Shown one piece after another: positions 23,604 to 31,554 of a DNA stretch of 33,766 bases. Position numbers and translations under genes: made by a program. The notes under the pieces are model-generated. The model did not search any database. It saw nothing but the letters and a program-made list of their open reading frames with translations, and was not told where the DNA came from. Within the stretch, counting starts at the first letter, position 1, and each line of letters starts with the position of its first letter. Source of the DNA: Candidatus Gemmiger excrementipullorum (lineage in GTDB: Bacteria > Bacillota > Clostridia > Oscillospirales > Ruminococcaceae); the NCBI GenBank assembly GCA_019115045.1, contig DXEI01000128.1:1-33766 (forward strand). Reading direction: 5' to 3'.

Positions 23604-24356
23604 ATGCCGCGCGCCCTGCATGCCGAACTGCAAAAAGCGCACCGCCGCCACGACCTGGCGGTCTGCCTGCTGGTGCCGCTGGTGATTTTGATATGGGTCG
23701 GCTACTCGGCCCCCGAGGCGGGTAGCAGCGCCGTACACCCTTTCAGCGCGCTGTTCTACATGGGCCCCACCATCGACGCCATCTTAATGCCCATCGGCAT
23801 GGCGGTGCTGGCCACCCGCCTGTGGGATGTGGAGGAAAAAGGCGATTTCCCCAAATTGCTGTACACGCTGCAAAGCCGCCGCAGCCTGTTTGCCGCCAAA
23901 GCGGTGCTGGGCTTTGGCGAGGTGCTGCTCATCGCCGTGCTGGAGACCGCCATTTTGCTGGCGCTGGGCTGGTGGAAGGGCTACCCCGACGCCCTGCCGG
24001 CTGCGCACATCCTCTACCACTTTGTGTGTACGCTGGCGGTCTGCGTGATGCTGTTTGCATCGGAACTGCTGCTGGCCGTATTGCTGGCAAACCCGCTGCC
24101 CGCGCTGTGCGTCGGCGTGACGGGCGCGCTGGTGGGGCTGTTCTCGGCCTTTATGCCGCCCATCGTCAGCCTGTTTGTGCCGTGGGGGTATTTTATCCCG
24201 TTGAGTTCGTTTGTGCTGGCCAGCTGGGACGCCGATACCCGCATCGCCGTCTACGGCATGCGGGCGTTCCGCCCGCTGCTGCTTGCGTGGGTGGTGGTGC
24301 TGGCGGCCGCGTTCTTTGCGTTTGCCTGGCGCGCCGTGCGCGAAAAGGAGGTATGA
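23604..24356 (+). CDS. ABC-2-type permease, LanE/BcrB-like
   Basis: 250-aa polytopic membrane protein with about six hydrophobic segments, e.g. LAVCLLVPLVILIWVGY (N-terminal), ILMPIGMAVLATRLWDVEEKG, LLIAVLETAILLALGWW and LLLAWVVVLAAAFFAFAW (C-terminal). The DVEEKG segment after the second helix is common in lantibiotic immunity permeases. It starts 1 nt after the ATPase stop with a GGAGG site inside the preceding gene, so the genes are coupled. It presumably pairs with the next permease and the ATPase to expel antimicrobial peptides. Confidence 0.88.
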   Translation: MPRALHAELQKAHRRHDLAVCLLVPLVILIWVGYSAPEAGSSAVHPFSALFYMGPTIDAILMPIGMAVLATRLWDVEEKGDFPKLLYTLQSRRSLFAAKAVLGFGEVLLIAVLETAILLALGWWKGYPDALPAAHILYHFVCTLAVCVMLFASELLLAVLLANPLPALCVGVTGALVGLFSAFMPPIVSLFVPWGYFIPLSSFVLASWDADTRIAVYGMRAFRPLLLAWVVVLAAAFFAFAWRAVREKEV

Positions 24357-24359
24357 GCC

Positions 24360-25094
24360 ATGTTTTTGCGCTGTTTCCGGGCGGAGGACCGTAAACTGCA
24401 CGCTTCGCCGATCTGGATCTTGTTTTTTCTGCTGCCGGTCATCTCGGCCGTGTACGGCACCTTCAACTACCTGCAAAACCTTGGCATTTTGCAGGACCAA
24501 TGGTACAGCCTGTGGACGCAGCACACGCTGTTTTACGCGCTGTTCTTTTACCCGGTGCTGGTGGGCGTCTATGCCGCCTACCTGTGGCGGCTGGAACACC
24601 GCGGCCACAACTGGAACCTGATCATGGCGGCGCCGGTGCGGCCGCTGGCGCTGTTTTTGGCCAAATACGTCGTCGTGCTCAAGCTGGTTTTGCTGACGCA
24701 GCTGCTGGTGTTTGGGCTGTATGTACTGTGCGGCAAGGCGTTTGCGCACCTGCCCGGCCGGCCGCCGGTAGAGACCCTTCTGTTTTTGCTGCGCGGGCTG
24801 GTGGGCGGCCAGTGCGTCATCGCCTTGCAGCTGGTGCTCTCGATGCTGATCCGCAGTTTTGCAGTGCCGGTATTTATCGGTTTGGCGGGCGGCGTGGCCG
24901 GTATGCTTTGCGCCAGCAAAGGCGCGGGGCTGGCGTTCCCCTACGCGCTGATGCAGGTGGGCATGAACGCCAACAAGAGCGAGGACCTGCTGGCCGGGCA
25001 GTACGGCGGGTTTTTGCTGGCTTCGGCCTTGTGGCTGGCGCTGTTTTTGGTGCTGGCGCACCTGCTGCTGACGCGGCGGGACGTGCGCGCCTGA
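24360..25094 (+). CDS. ABC-2-type permease, LanG-like
   Basis: 244-aa second permease of the exporter. Hydrophobic segments include ILFFLLPVISAVYGTF, LFYALFFYPVLVGVYAAYLW, VVVLKLVLLTQLLVFGLYVL and FLLASALWLALFLVLAHLLL. The LEHRGHNWNLIMAAPV stretch after the second helix is the counterpart of the coupling segment in the sister permease. An AAAAGGAGG ribosome-binding site precedes its ATG. It is the last gene of the unit; no terminator is obvious before the next promoter at 25105. Confidence 0.88.
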   Translation: MFLRCFRAEDRKLHASPIWILFFLLPVISAVYGTFNYLQNLGILQDQWYSLWTQHTLFYALFFYPVLVGVYAAYLWRLEHRGHNWNLIMAAPVRPLALFLAKYVVVLKLVLLTQLLVFGLYVLCGKAFAHLPGRPPVETLLFLLRGLVGGQCVIALQLVLSMLIRSFAVPVFIGLAGGVAGMLCASKGAGLAFPYALMQVGMNANKSEDLLAGQYGGFLLASALWLALFLVLAHLLLTRRDVRA

Positions 25095-25104
25095 ACTTTG
25101 GGCA

Positions 25105-25133
25105 TTGCGCAGGCGGGCCGGGCGCGGTATAAT
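25105..25133 (+). promoter_or_regulatory. Sigma-A promoter of the 133-aa hypothetical gene
   Basis: TTGCGC, 17-bp spacer, perfect TATAAT (25128-25133), starting only about 10 nt past the exporter operon, with a leader of about 22 nt to the ATG. Confidence 0.72.
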
Positions 25134-25162
25134 AGAGCCAACAAACCAAGGGAGGCCGTGCC

Positions 25163-25564
25163 ATGACCGCCAACGCCGCTGATTTTGCCGGGCCCGCCTG
25201 CGGGCGCCGGTATGAGAAAGAACTGGAAACGCATTTCCGCGACTGCCTGCTGTTTTACCTGGACGGGCGCATCCGCTTTGAGCGCTACTGCTACGGCGAA
25301 GCCGCCTGCCTGGTGTTCAGCGTGTGGGCGCACGGCTTTGACGCCGACGGCAGCATCCTGTGGGACAAAGAGCCGGAATTTGAGAGCCAGCGCACCGCCC
25401 TGCCCCACGTATTGACCGACGTGCAGAACGACGGCGACGCTTTGCAGTTTGACGGCGCGCGCAAGCGCTATGTCAAGACCGAACAATTTGCCGAGGATAA
25501 ACCCAACGGTTACGGCGCGCTGAAGGTGTTCTGGCTCAAACAACGCCGCAAAAAGCAGGCATAA
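25163..25564 (+). CDS. Conserved-looking hypothetical protein, 133 aa
   Basis: Not recognised. A clear gene: good sigma-A promoter, GGGAGG ribosome-binding site 7 nt from the ATG, GC-rich codon use like its neighbours. The protein is soluble, without signal peptide or membrane segment, rich in aromatic and charged residues (DCLLFYLDGRIRFERYCYG, CLVFSVWAHGFDADGS), and ends in a basic tail (KQRRKKQA). Secondary structure by eye alternates beta-like and polar segments. It is separately transcribed from the exporter, so membership in the peptide-resistance system is not implied. Confidence 0.7.
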   Translation: MTANAADFAGPACGRRYEKELETHFRDCLLFYLDGRIRFERYCYGEAACLVFSVWAHGFDADGSILWDKEPEFESQRTALPHVLTDVQNDGDALQFDGARKRYVKTEQFAEDKPNGYGALKVFWLKQRRKKQA

Positions 25565-25644
25565 CGCCGTGCAGGCCGGGGCCTGCATAACATACGCAAA
25601 CGGGCCTGCTGCAAAATGGCCCGCGCCCAAGATCATGCACCAAA
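25565..25644. other. Start of the intergenic region: GC-rich inverted repeats
   Basis: The 231 bp between the hypothetical gene and the membrane glycosyltransferase holds no gene. A perfect repeat GCAGGCC-GG-GGCCTGC (25571-25586) lies 6 nt after the hypothetical gene's stop without a T-run, followed by a CGGGCC/GGCCCG pair around 25602-25624. It may help end transcription of the hypothetical gene. Confidence 0.5.
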
Positions 25645-25689
25645 ATCGACCCGCAGAAGAAGCCCAAACGGCTTCCTTTGCGGGTCGAT
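25645..25689 (-). terminator. Large stem-loop, probable terminator of the GT-C/GT2 operon
   Basis: ATCGACCCGCA and TTGCGGGTCGAT arms enclose an inner AGAAGCC/GGCTTCC stem with a short loop. In the minus direction the stem is followed by TTTTGG. It lies about 107 nt past the stop of the membrane glycosyltransferase. The tail is short, so efficiency is uncertain. Confidence 0.55.
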
Positions 25690-25795
25690 CCGTCTTGTTG
25701 TGCCTGCCTTTTTGTGCAAACTGCCATTGCATTTTCATTTTGCAGCGCGCCCGCTTTTTGCCCCGGCAAGCCCGCTGCGGTTACGCGCGGTTTTT

Positions 25796-27658
25796 TTATT
25801 CTTCCACAAGGCGGACGCTGCCGCCCTGCGTCTCGACCCGGAACAGCGTCTTGTCCCGGATCGCCTGCGGGTCTGCAAACAGGGCGCCGTACCCTTCCAC
25901 AAACTGTGCGTCGGCATGGTAGATATACAGGTGGGTATCCTCTTGCAGCGCCTGTGCGAACGCTTCCACGCTCAGATTTTGGGTCCAGACGTCCCCCTCG
26001 TCATACGGCGGGCCTAAGCTCCAGGCCCGGGTGGCGGATTTGACCGGCGTAAAAGCATAGCAGTGGATGGTATAATCGAATCCGTTATCCTGCTGGCAGA
26101 GGATATAGACGCGGTCAGTTTGCGCGTCCAGCTTATCCAGTACCTGCTGCGGGACTTCGCGCTGACGGCGCAGCTCGATACTGGCTGCAGCCGACTGCTG
26201 CTGCGACACGGTGAGCGCCCGCAGACCGGAACGATCCACCGCGAGCAGCAAAAATGCCAACACGACATAGCAAACACCGCCCGGTACACGCCCGCTTTGG
26301 GAAAACCTGTCCACCAGCAGCCCGCCCAAAAAGGCAAACATAGCCGTTAGATAGGTACTGAGATACCGGTCAAAGGACGCCAGGCGTTCGGCCTCATAGG
26401 CCGTAAATGTAAACAGGTACAACAGCAGCAGAGACAGCGCGTACACCGCATAACCGGTCGCCACCCCCAGCAGGCACAGCGCATACCGCTTTTGCGCCCT
26501 GCGTTCGCGCCGCAGCAGCGCAAGCACAACCGCCCCGCACGCAAGAAACAGCACGCCCCAGCCAACAGCGGAAAAACGGAGGGTATCCCCAAACGCATAC
26601 TGCGCCGGATCCAGCACCGCATGTGCAAAATTGCGGATAGTGCTTTTTTGGTATTCTTCCCCCCGCCCGGTCAGCAGCCCCCAAACATTTTGCAGGGTAA
26701 GGTTGCTTGTGCTCCACGCTTCCTGGGTATCGGTCAGCCGCAAGTACAGGTCCCAAGAATATTTTCCAGCCAGCACCGCCGCAAAAGGAAGGCAACCCCA
26801 AACCAGCTTTTTGCGGCCCGGCCAATCCTTTTGGAGCAACATGATTTCCACCGTCAGCACCAGCACCGCGATCAACGCCAGGCCTGTGCCGGACGCTTTG
26901 ACCAGCGGCAGCACAAAACATGCCGCGCACAAAAGCAGCAAATCCGACGGACGGCGCTCCTCAGCGAAAGCGACAAACAAAACGTAAGCCAGGATGATCC
27001 CCAAAAGTGTGTCAACGTAGATCGTTGTCAAGGCCGCGGCATTGAACATACACGGCAAAAGCAACACCGAAGCCGTCACCGCCAAAATGCGGCCCACGTT
27101 TTTCCATTGCAGGCTTCGCAGCCAGGGTAGTAGCAACGCAAACAAGAAAAGGCCTGCACTGCGGAAGGTGTCACTTTCCTGAAACGTACCGGAAAGTTTA
27201 CACCAGAAATAGGCAAACAGCGAGGCAGCCGGCGGATAACCGCGGAATGTCGTAGTAGCCTGGGCAACATTGCCCAGGCGGTCCAAGCTGTACATGTTTT
27301 TGATGACGAGCCCCCAGTGGGAAAACTCGTCCCATTCCGAGAACATCCGCCCCCTGTGGCCAAACCAGACCAGCGCTAAAAAAGCACAGAACACCAGCAA
27401 CCCCGGCGTTAGGACAAGACTGTGCACAGCCGGTCTGTTCTGCCACGCTTTAACAGCGAGGACCGCCAGCGTCGCCGCCGCCAGCACGAGGACCGCTATA
27501 AACCCGGCCTGCAAGTTTCCCAAAAGCCCACTGATATACAAGACGGCAATGATGCCAAAAATGGAAAGGGGAAACAGTTCTTCGATCCTTCTTTGCAGCA
27601 ACAGGGCAAGCGCCCCGGAAAAGCAGATCAGGACCCCGCCCGCCAGCAATGTACTCAT
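25796..27658 (-). CDS. GT-C-type polytopic membrane glycosyltransferase (predicted)
   Basis: 620-aa integral membrane protein with about a dozen hydrophobic segments in the first 470 residues and a soluble extracytoplasmic C-terminal part of about 150 residues. After the third helix the loop SEWDEFSHWGLVIKNMYSLD carries the acidic motif expected in GT-C enzymes, which use polyprenyl-phosphate sugars outside the membrane. The gene just upstream encodes a GT2-GtrA protein likely to make such a donor. Separated from that gene by 5 nt, with GAGGAG 11 nt before the ATG. Base composition is visibly less GC-rich than the genes to the left. Wzy-type polymerase or another multi-pass enzyme is the alternative. 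Confidence 0.72.
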   Translation of the reverse strand: MSTLLAGGVLICFSGALALLLQRRIEELFPLSIFGIIAVLYISGLLGNLQAGFIAVLVLAAATLAVLAVKAWQNRPAVHSLVLTPGLLVFCAFLALVWFGHRGRMFSEWDEFSHWGLVIKNMYSLDRLGNVAQATTTFRGYPPAASLFAYFWCKLSGTFQESDTFRSAGLFLFALLLPWLRSLQWKNVGRILAVTASVLLLPCMFNAAALTTIYVDTLLGIILAYVLFVAFAEERRPSDLLLLCAACFVLPLVKASGTGLALIAVLVLTVEIMLLQKDWPGRKKLVWGCLPFAAVLAGKYSWDLYLRLTDTQEAWSTSNLTLQNVWGLLTGRGEEYQKSTIRNFAHAVLDPAQYAFGDTLRFSAVGWGVLFLACGAVVLALLRRERRAQKRYALCLLGVATGYAVYALSLLLLYLFTFTAYEAERLASFDRYLSTYLTAMFAFLGGLLVDRFSQSGRVPGGVCYVVLAFLLLAVDRSGLRALTVSQQQSAAASIELRRQREVPQQVLDKLDAQTDRVYILCQQDNGFDYTIHCYAFTPVKSATRAWSLGPPYDEGDVWTQNLSVEAFAQALQEDTHLYIYHADAQFVEGYGALFADPQAIRDKTLFRVETQGGSVRLVEE

Positions 27659-27663
27659 CAGGT

Positions 27664-28740
27664 TCAGCGCTCCTCTTTCCGGCCTTTAAACACCCAGTTT
27701 TGCTGCACCTTAAAACTCAGCAAAAACAAAACGGTATCGACCAGCATTTTGATAACAGACTCGTTCAAAAGCGGCACAAGGCTGTACAGCTTTGTGACAA
27801 AAAAGGCAGAGCACAGCATCTGCACCGCCGCCAAGGTATAATACTTTGGCAGCGCATACCGGTTTTTCCCGCGGTCTTGGAATACGGTTTTTTTATTGAG
27901 CAGGTAGTTGACCGCCGAAGAAATCAGGCGTGCCAACACCGTTGCCGCTAAAATGTACAAACCTGGTAGCACCGGTTTAAGCAGAGCGGTGAACGCCGTG
28001 AAAAAGAGGATATCGACAACAAACGAGGACAGCGACGATGCAATAAACTTAAAAAACACCGAGTAAATGCGGATTGAATCCAACAGTGGATTAAAGTGAG
28101 AGGAGGCGTTTTCTTCCAGATAAACGGTCGCGATAGGGACTTCTACGATTTGAACACCATATTGCTTGCAGTCGATCAGCATATTCATCTCGTACTCAAA
28201 CCGTTCCCCTACAGTTGCCAGGAACTTCCGCACCAGCGCCGTCGGGATCGCACGCAATCCAGTTTGGGTGTCTGACACCTTGACACCGCAAAGGGCGCTG
28301 AAGACATGCCGGGTAAGGATATTGCCGAATTTGCTGCGCAGCGGCACGTTGGCGCTGCCAAAATCTCGGCAGCCCATCGTCAGCTTGTCCCGATTGGCCC
28401 ACAGCGACGCCGCGCAAGCGTTGATATCATCAATCTGGTGCTGCCCATCTGCATCCACCGTCACGACACCCGCCTTATCAGCAAAGTTCTGCAAAAATTC
28501 ATTGAACGCCGTCTTTAGCGCGCGCCCCTTGCCCTGGTTCACACAATGGTGCAGCACGCAGCATCCATACTGCTGCTGCGCAGCGCAAAAAATCGCGTCG
28601 TATTCCGGAGCGCTGCCGTCGTTCACCAAAATGATATGCGTATAACCGCTTTGCCGCAAGCGGCCCAATAGATCCAGCAGCTTTTGATCCGGATCAAGCG
28701 CCGGGATTGCGATCACGATTTGTTTTTTGTCAAATGCCAT
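27664..28740 (-). CDS. GT2 glycosyltransferase fused to a GtrA-like membrane domain
   Basis: 358 aa. The N-terminal 220 residues are a DPM1-like GT-A domain (VIAIPALDPDQKL, ILVNDGSAPEYD, VNQGKGRALKTAF, VTVDADGQHQIDDI, GCRDFGSANVPLRSKFGN), which usually moves a sugar onto polyprenyl phosphate. Residues about 225-355 are a GtrA-type four-helix membrane domain (FIASSLSSFVVDILFFTAF, LARLISSAVNYLLNKKTVF, VQQNWVFKG) thought to flip the lipid-linked sugar. The fusion joins donor synthesis and flipping; the downstream GT-C protein would use the product. ATG at 28740 follows CAGGAG; a promoter stands about 120 nt upstream. Confidence 0.9.
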   Translation of the reverse strand: MAFDKKQIVIAIPALDPDQKLLDLLGRLRQSGYTHIILVNDGSAPEYDAIFCAAQQQYGCCVLHHCVNQGKGRALKTAFNEFLQNFADKAGVVTVDADGQHQIDDINACAASLWANRDKLTMGCRDFGSANVPLRSKFGNILTRHVFSALCGVKVSDTQTGLRAIPTALVRKFLATVGERFEYEMNMLIDCKQYGVQIVEVPIATVYLEENASSHFNPLLDSIRIYSVFFKFIASSLSSFVVDILFFTAFTALLKPVLPGLYILAATVLARLISSAVNYLLNKKTVFQDRGKNRYALPKYYTLAAVQMLCSAFFVTKLYSLVPLLNESVIKMLVDTVLFLLSFKVQQNWVFKGRKEER

Positions 28741-29055
28741 TCTGGTTTCTCCTGTTTCAATAGGTTTCTGGCCCTTGCGCAGGCGTCAAGCAAAATGCGC
28801 TGTCCCAGACCTTATATCGGCGCACAGCCCTTAGGCGGTTTCGGCCGGTGTCATCCATTTCATTATAGTGTATCTGCTTATCGTATCGCAATAGATTTTC
28901 GTGATTTTGCAAAAATTCAATTACTGGAAGAAGCCGGCGCCTTGCACGGATAACGCGCTGCGCTTTGTCGGCGCCCCGGCCTGCCCCGTTTGTGCAGGCG
29001 CTGTGCATAACCCGCCCCCGGCGCGCCTATACTGGTGGACGGGAGGGATGCCGTT
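28741..29055. other. Divergent intergenic region
   Basis: 315 bp between the GT2-GtrA gene (minus) and the ferritin-like gene (plus). It holds the glycosyltransferase promoter (28862-28891) with a leader of about 115 nt, an A/T-rich patch around 28860-28925, and a GC-rich stretch to the right. TATACT at 29028-29033 could be a -10 for the plus gene but has no convincing -35 and sits very near the ribosome-binding site. No gene or known riboswitch recognised. Confidence 0.5.
28862..28891 (-). promoter_or_regulatory. Probable promoter of the GT2-GtrA / GT-C operon
   Basis: On the minus strand, TTGCGA (28891-28886), 18-bp spacer, perfect TATAAT (28867-28862). Confidence 0.6.
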
Positions 29056-30306
29056 TTGAATCCGTTTACAGAAAAACCCGACAAAAACACACCGCTGTTC
29101 GTCGACTGGGAAGCCCTGTGGGTGGAGCCGTACGACAAACACGAAGTCGACCCGTACACCCGCACCCGCATCATTTTGATGACGGGCACCGAGTTTGAGA
29201 ACGTGTGGTTCGGCCACCAGTTTTCGCGCTGTGTGCGGGACAACGACCTGCGCCGCCGCCTGGCGGTGCTGCGCCGCAGCGAACAGCAGCAGCAAAAACT
29301 GCTGACCCATTTGAAACCGGCCGATGAGACCGCGCTGGAACACACCATCGGCTACGAGCAGCTGGCCACCGACCTGACGGCCCACCTGGCCGCGCGGGTG
29401 GAAAGCCCCGACGTCAAAAATGCGCTGGATTTTGCGCTGCTGGAAGATTTTGACCACCTGTACCGCTACGCCGACTACCTGGACGCCACGACCGGCGAAA
29501 AGGCCGAGGATCTTGTGGGCCGCTATACCGAGATCATGCCCGGGCGGCCCACCATCGCCCACCACCGCCACCCCGACGACACCATCCGCCGCCCGATGCT
29601 GGCCAAAAAGCCGGCGACCATCGATGTGCTGGCGGCCAACGTCATCACGGCGGCCGAGCAGCAGACGATGAACTATTATATGAACACCGCCGCGCTGTGG
29701 CCCGACGAGACCGGCCGCCGCCTGTACCAGGAGATCGGCATGGTGGAGGAGCAGCACGTCACGCAGTACGGCAGCCTGCTGGACCCGCGCATGACGCCGC
29801 TGCAAAACCTGCTGGTGCACCAGTATGTTGAGTGCTGGCTGTACTGGAGCTGCGCCGAGACCGAGACCGACCGCCGCATCCGCAAAGTATGGCAGCGGCT
29901 GCTGGCGCAGGAACTGCTGCACCTGCACCTGGCGCACGACCTGCTGCGCGAGTACGAGGGCAAGGAATGGCAGCAGGTGTTGCCGGACGCCGACTTCCCC
30001 GCCCCACTGCGGTTGGAGAGCAACATCGACTACGTGCGCGAGGTGCTGGCCAACACCGTGTACAACACCGCCGTGCGCGAGGACTATGCCGACACACGCG
30101 AACTGGCGCAGCACGACACCTTTGCCGAGTACCAGCACACCGTGAACACCCCGCAGAAAAACGTGATGAGCCATGCGTTTTTGCAGCAGTATATCGGGGA
30201 GCACGGGCAGGACTACCGCTTTGAGACCGAGCCCCACCCCGTGGAAGCGCTGCAGGACCGTACCAAAGACAACGTGAGCGTGGGCCGCATGGGCAAAGCG
30301 AAATAA
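29056..30306 (+). CDS. Probable ferritin-like di-iron protein, unrecognised family
   Basis: 416-aa soluble protein I cannot assign to a named family. Four helices carry the ferritin-like ligand pattern: Glu201 (TAAEQQTMNYY), Glu231-x-x-His234 (GMVEEQHVTQY), Glu259 (YVECWLYWSCAE) and Glu286-x-x-His289 (LAQELLHLHLAHDLL). The order E...ExxH...E...ExxH is that of rubrerythrin/ribonucleotide-reductase-like carboxylate-bridged di-iron proteins. About 190 extra N-terminal residues (including TRTRIILMTGTEFENVWF) and about 100 C-terminal residues have no known counterpart to me. I start at TTG 29056, 9 nt after GGGAGG; the track's GTG at 29035 precedes that ribosome-binding site. GC-rich like the main chromosome and unlike the flanking glycosyltransferases. 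Enzyme, iron store or oxygen sensor are all possible. Confidence 0.65.
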   Translation: MNPFTEKPDKNTPLFVDWEALWVEPYDKHEVDPYTRTRIILMTGTEFENVWFGHQFSRCVRDNDLRRRLAVLRRSEQQQQKLLTHLKPADETALEHTIGYEQLATDLTAHLAARVESPDVKNALDFALLEDFDHLYRYADYLDATTGEKAEDLVGRYTEIMPGRPTIAHHRHPDDTIRRPMLAKKPATIDVLAANVITAAEQQTMNYYMNTAALWPDETGRRLYQEIGMVEEQHVTQYGSLLDPRMTPLQNLLVHQYVECWLYWSCAETETDRRIRKVWQRLLAQELLHLHLAHDLLREYEGKEWQQVLPDADFPAPLRLESNIDYVREVLANTVYNTAVREDYADTRELAQHDTFAEYQHTVNTPQKNVMSHAFLQQYIGEHGQDYRFETEPHPVEALQDRTKDNVSVGRMGKAK

Positions 30307-30330
30307 CGCCGGTTTTATAGCCTCTATAAC

Positions 30331-30364
30331 AAACAGCCGCCGCGCAAAAGCGCGACGGCTGTTT
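30331..30364. terminator. Bidirectional terminator
   Basis: AAACAGCCG-C-CGCGC-AAAA-GCGCG-A-CGGCTGTTT, an almost perfect hairpin with A- and T-rich ends, between the converging ferritin-like and GT4 genes. Confidence 0.82.
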
Positions 30365-30413
30365 GGTTCTTGCCTGCTGGTTTTACAAAGAATTTTTTGC
30401 TTTGGGTCAAGGT

Positions 30414-31550
30414 TCAAGCGGGATCGTCTGCGAACAGCACCTTGGTTATCGCTTTTGCACGGCGTTCTATCGTCAGCCCCTCCGCCTTTTTCAGGGCGGC
30501 TTGCGACATTCTTTTTCGCAAAGCGGGATCGTTTTTCAGGCGCAGGATGGCGTCCTGTAACTGCCCTTCATCACTCTCATCGATCCGTATCGAACAGCTT
30601 TCGTCCAGGATCTCGTCATTGAAATCCTTGTTGGAGGAGATGACCGGCAGCCCGCAAGCCAACGCTTCAATGATCGCATTGCAGCATCCTTCTGCCTTGG
30701 TCGGCAGTACAAAGATATCCCCACAGTTTACATACGCAACGATTTCATCATGCGGGACTTTATCACAAAACAGGATGTTTTTACAAGTCGGCGGTTCCTC
30801 CCCCTGGCCGACAAAAATCGAATACACATCGTCCAGCCGATCAAGCACATGGACCAGCTGCCGGATCCCTTTTCTTTCGATAAAGCCCCCGACAAACACG
30901 ATGACAAACCGGTCCTGTGCGATCCCGCATTTTTCCCGCGCTTCTGCCTGCGGGATCGGGTAAAACTCATCCTTTCGGTAACCGTTCACCACGACCGTAG
31001 TGCGTTCGGGCGTTACCAACCCTGCTTCTACGCTTTCTTTCCGGTTTTTGGCGGACGCGCAAATCACACTGGCGATCCTGTCCAGGGTATCCTGACGCAG
31101 CATATACGGGTGGATCGTAAGTTCGCATTCACTCGCCTGCACATAAATCGGCACCGGCTGATTTTTTAACGCGATCGCCGTCATCAAGCCAACGTGCCAA
31201 AAATAGCAGTAAACCGCATCGCAAGGCCCGGCTGCTTTTACGCCTTTGCGGATGGCTCTCTCCATAAGCAGTTCAGCGACCCTTTGCAGCAACGGGTTTC
31301 CTGTATTGGAAAATGTAATGATATATGGGCGGATCACCCGAATCGGTTTGCCCTCCGGGGAAATATCCAAAACCTCATACGGTTTTGCCGGCATACGCCG
31401 CACGATATTTTTTGTTACGCTTTGCGGCGCCACGACCACGCATTCTACCCCTTCTTTGGAGAGGGAATAACACAACTGCTGTACAAAAGGGAAAAGAGGC
31501 TCCCCTTTATATGGATAAAATTCCGATATGATGCAAACTCGTTTTTTTAT
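30414..31550 (-). CDS. GT4-family glycosyltransferase with ATA in place of the start codon
   Basis: Surface-polysaccharide glycosyltransferase of GT-B fold (378 aa if read from 31550). The N-terminal domain begins KKRVCIISEFYPYKGEPLF, a typical first strand and glycine loop; the C-terminal domain has FVIVFVGGFIERKGI, VPHDEIVAYVNCGDIFVLPTKAEG and the donor-binding EALACGLPVISSN. The ORF track starts at a TTG (31475), which would cut off the essential first strand. In frame there is no ATG, GTG or TTG before 31475, back to a TGA; the codon at the natural position is ATA (followed by KKRVC). The product is intact otherwise. Either ATA is used weakly, or an ATG to ATA change has silenced the gene. 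It follows the broken glycosyltransferase, whose extended reading frame overlaps around it. Confidence 0.8.
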   Translation of the reverse strand: MKKRVCIISEFYPYKGEPLFPFVQQLCYSLSKEGVECVVVAPQSVTKNIVRRMPAKPYEVLDISPEGKPIRVIRPYIITFSNTGNPLLQRVAELLMERAIRKGVKAAGPCDAVYCYFWHVGLMTAIALKNQPVPIYVQASECELTIHPYMLRQDTLDRIASVICASAKNRKESVEAGLVTPERTTVVVNGYRKDEFYPIPQAEAREKCGIAQDRFVIVFVGGFIERKGIRQLVHVLDRLDDVYSIFVGQGEEPPTCKNILFCDKVPHDEIVAYVNCGDIFVLPTKAEGCCNAIIEALACGLPVISSNKDFNDEILDESCSIRIDESDEGQLQDAILRLKNDPALRKRMSQAALKKAEGLTIERRAKAITKVLFADDPA

Positions 31551-31554
31551 CGTG

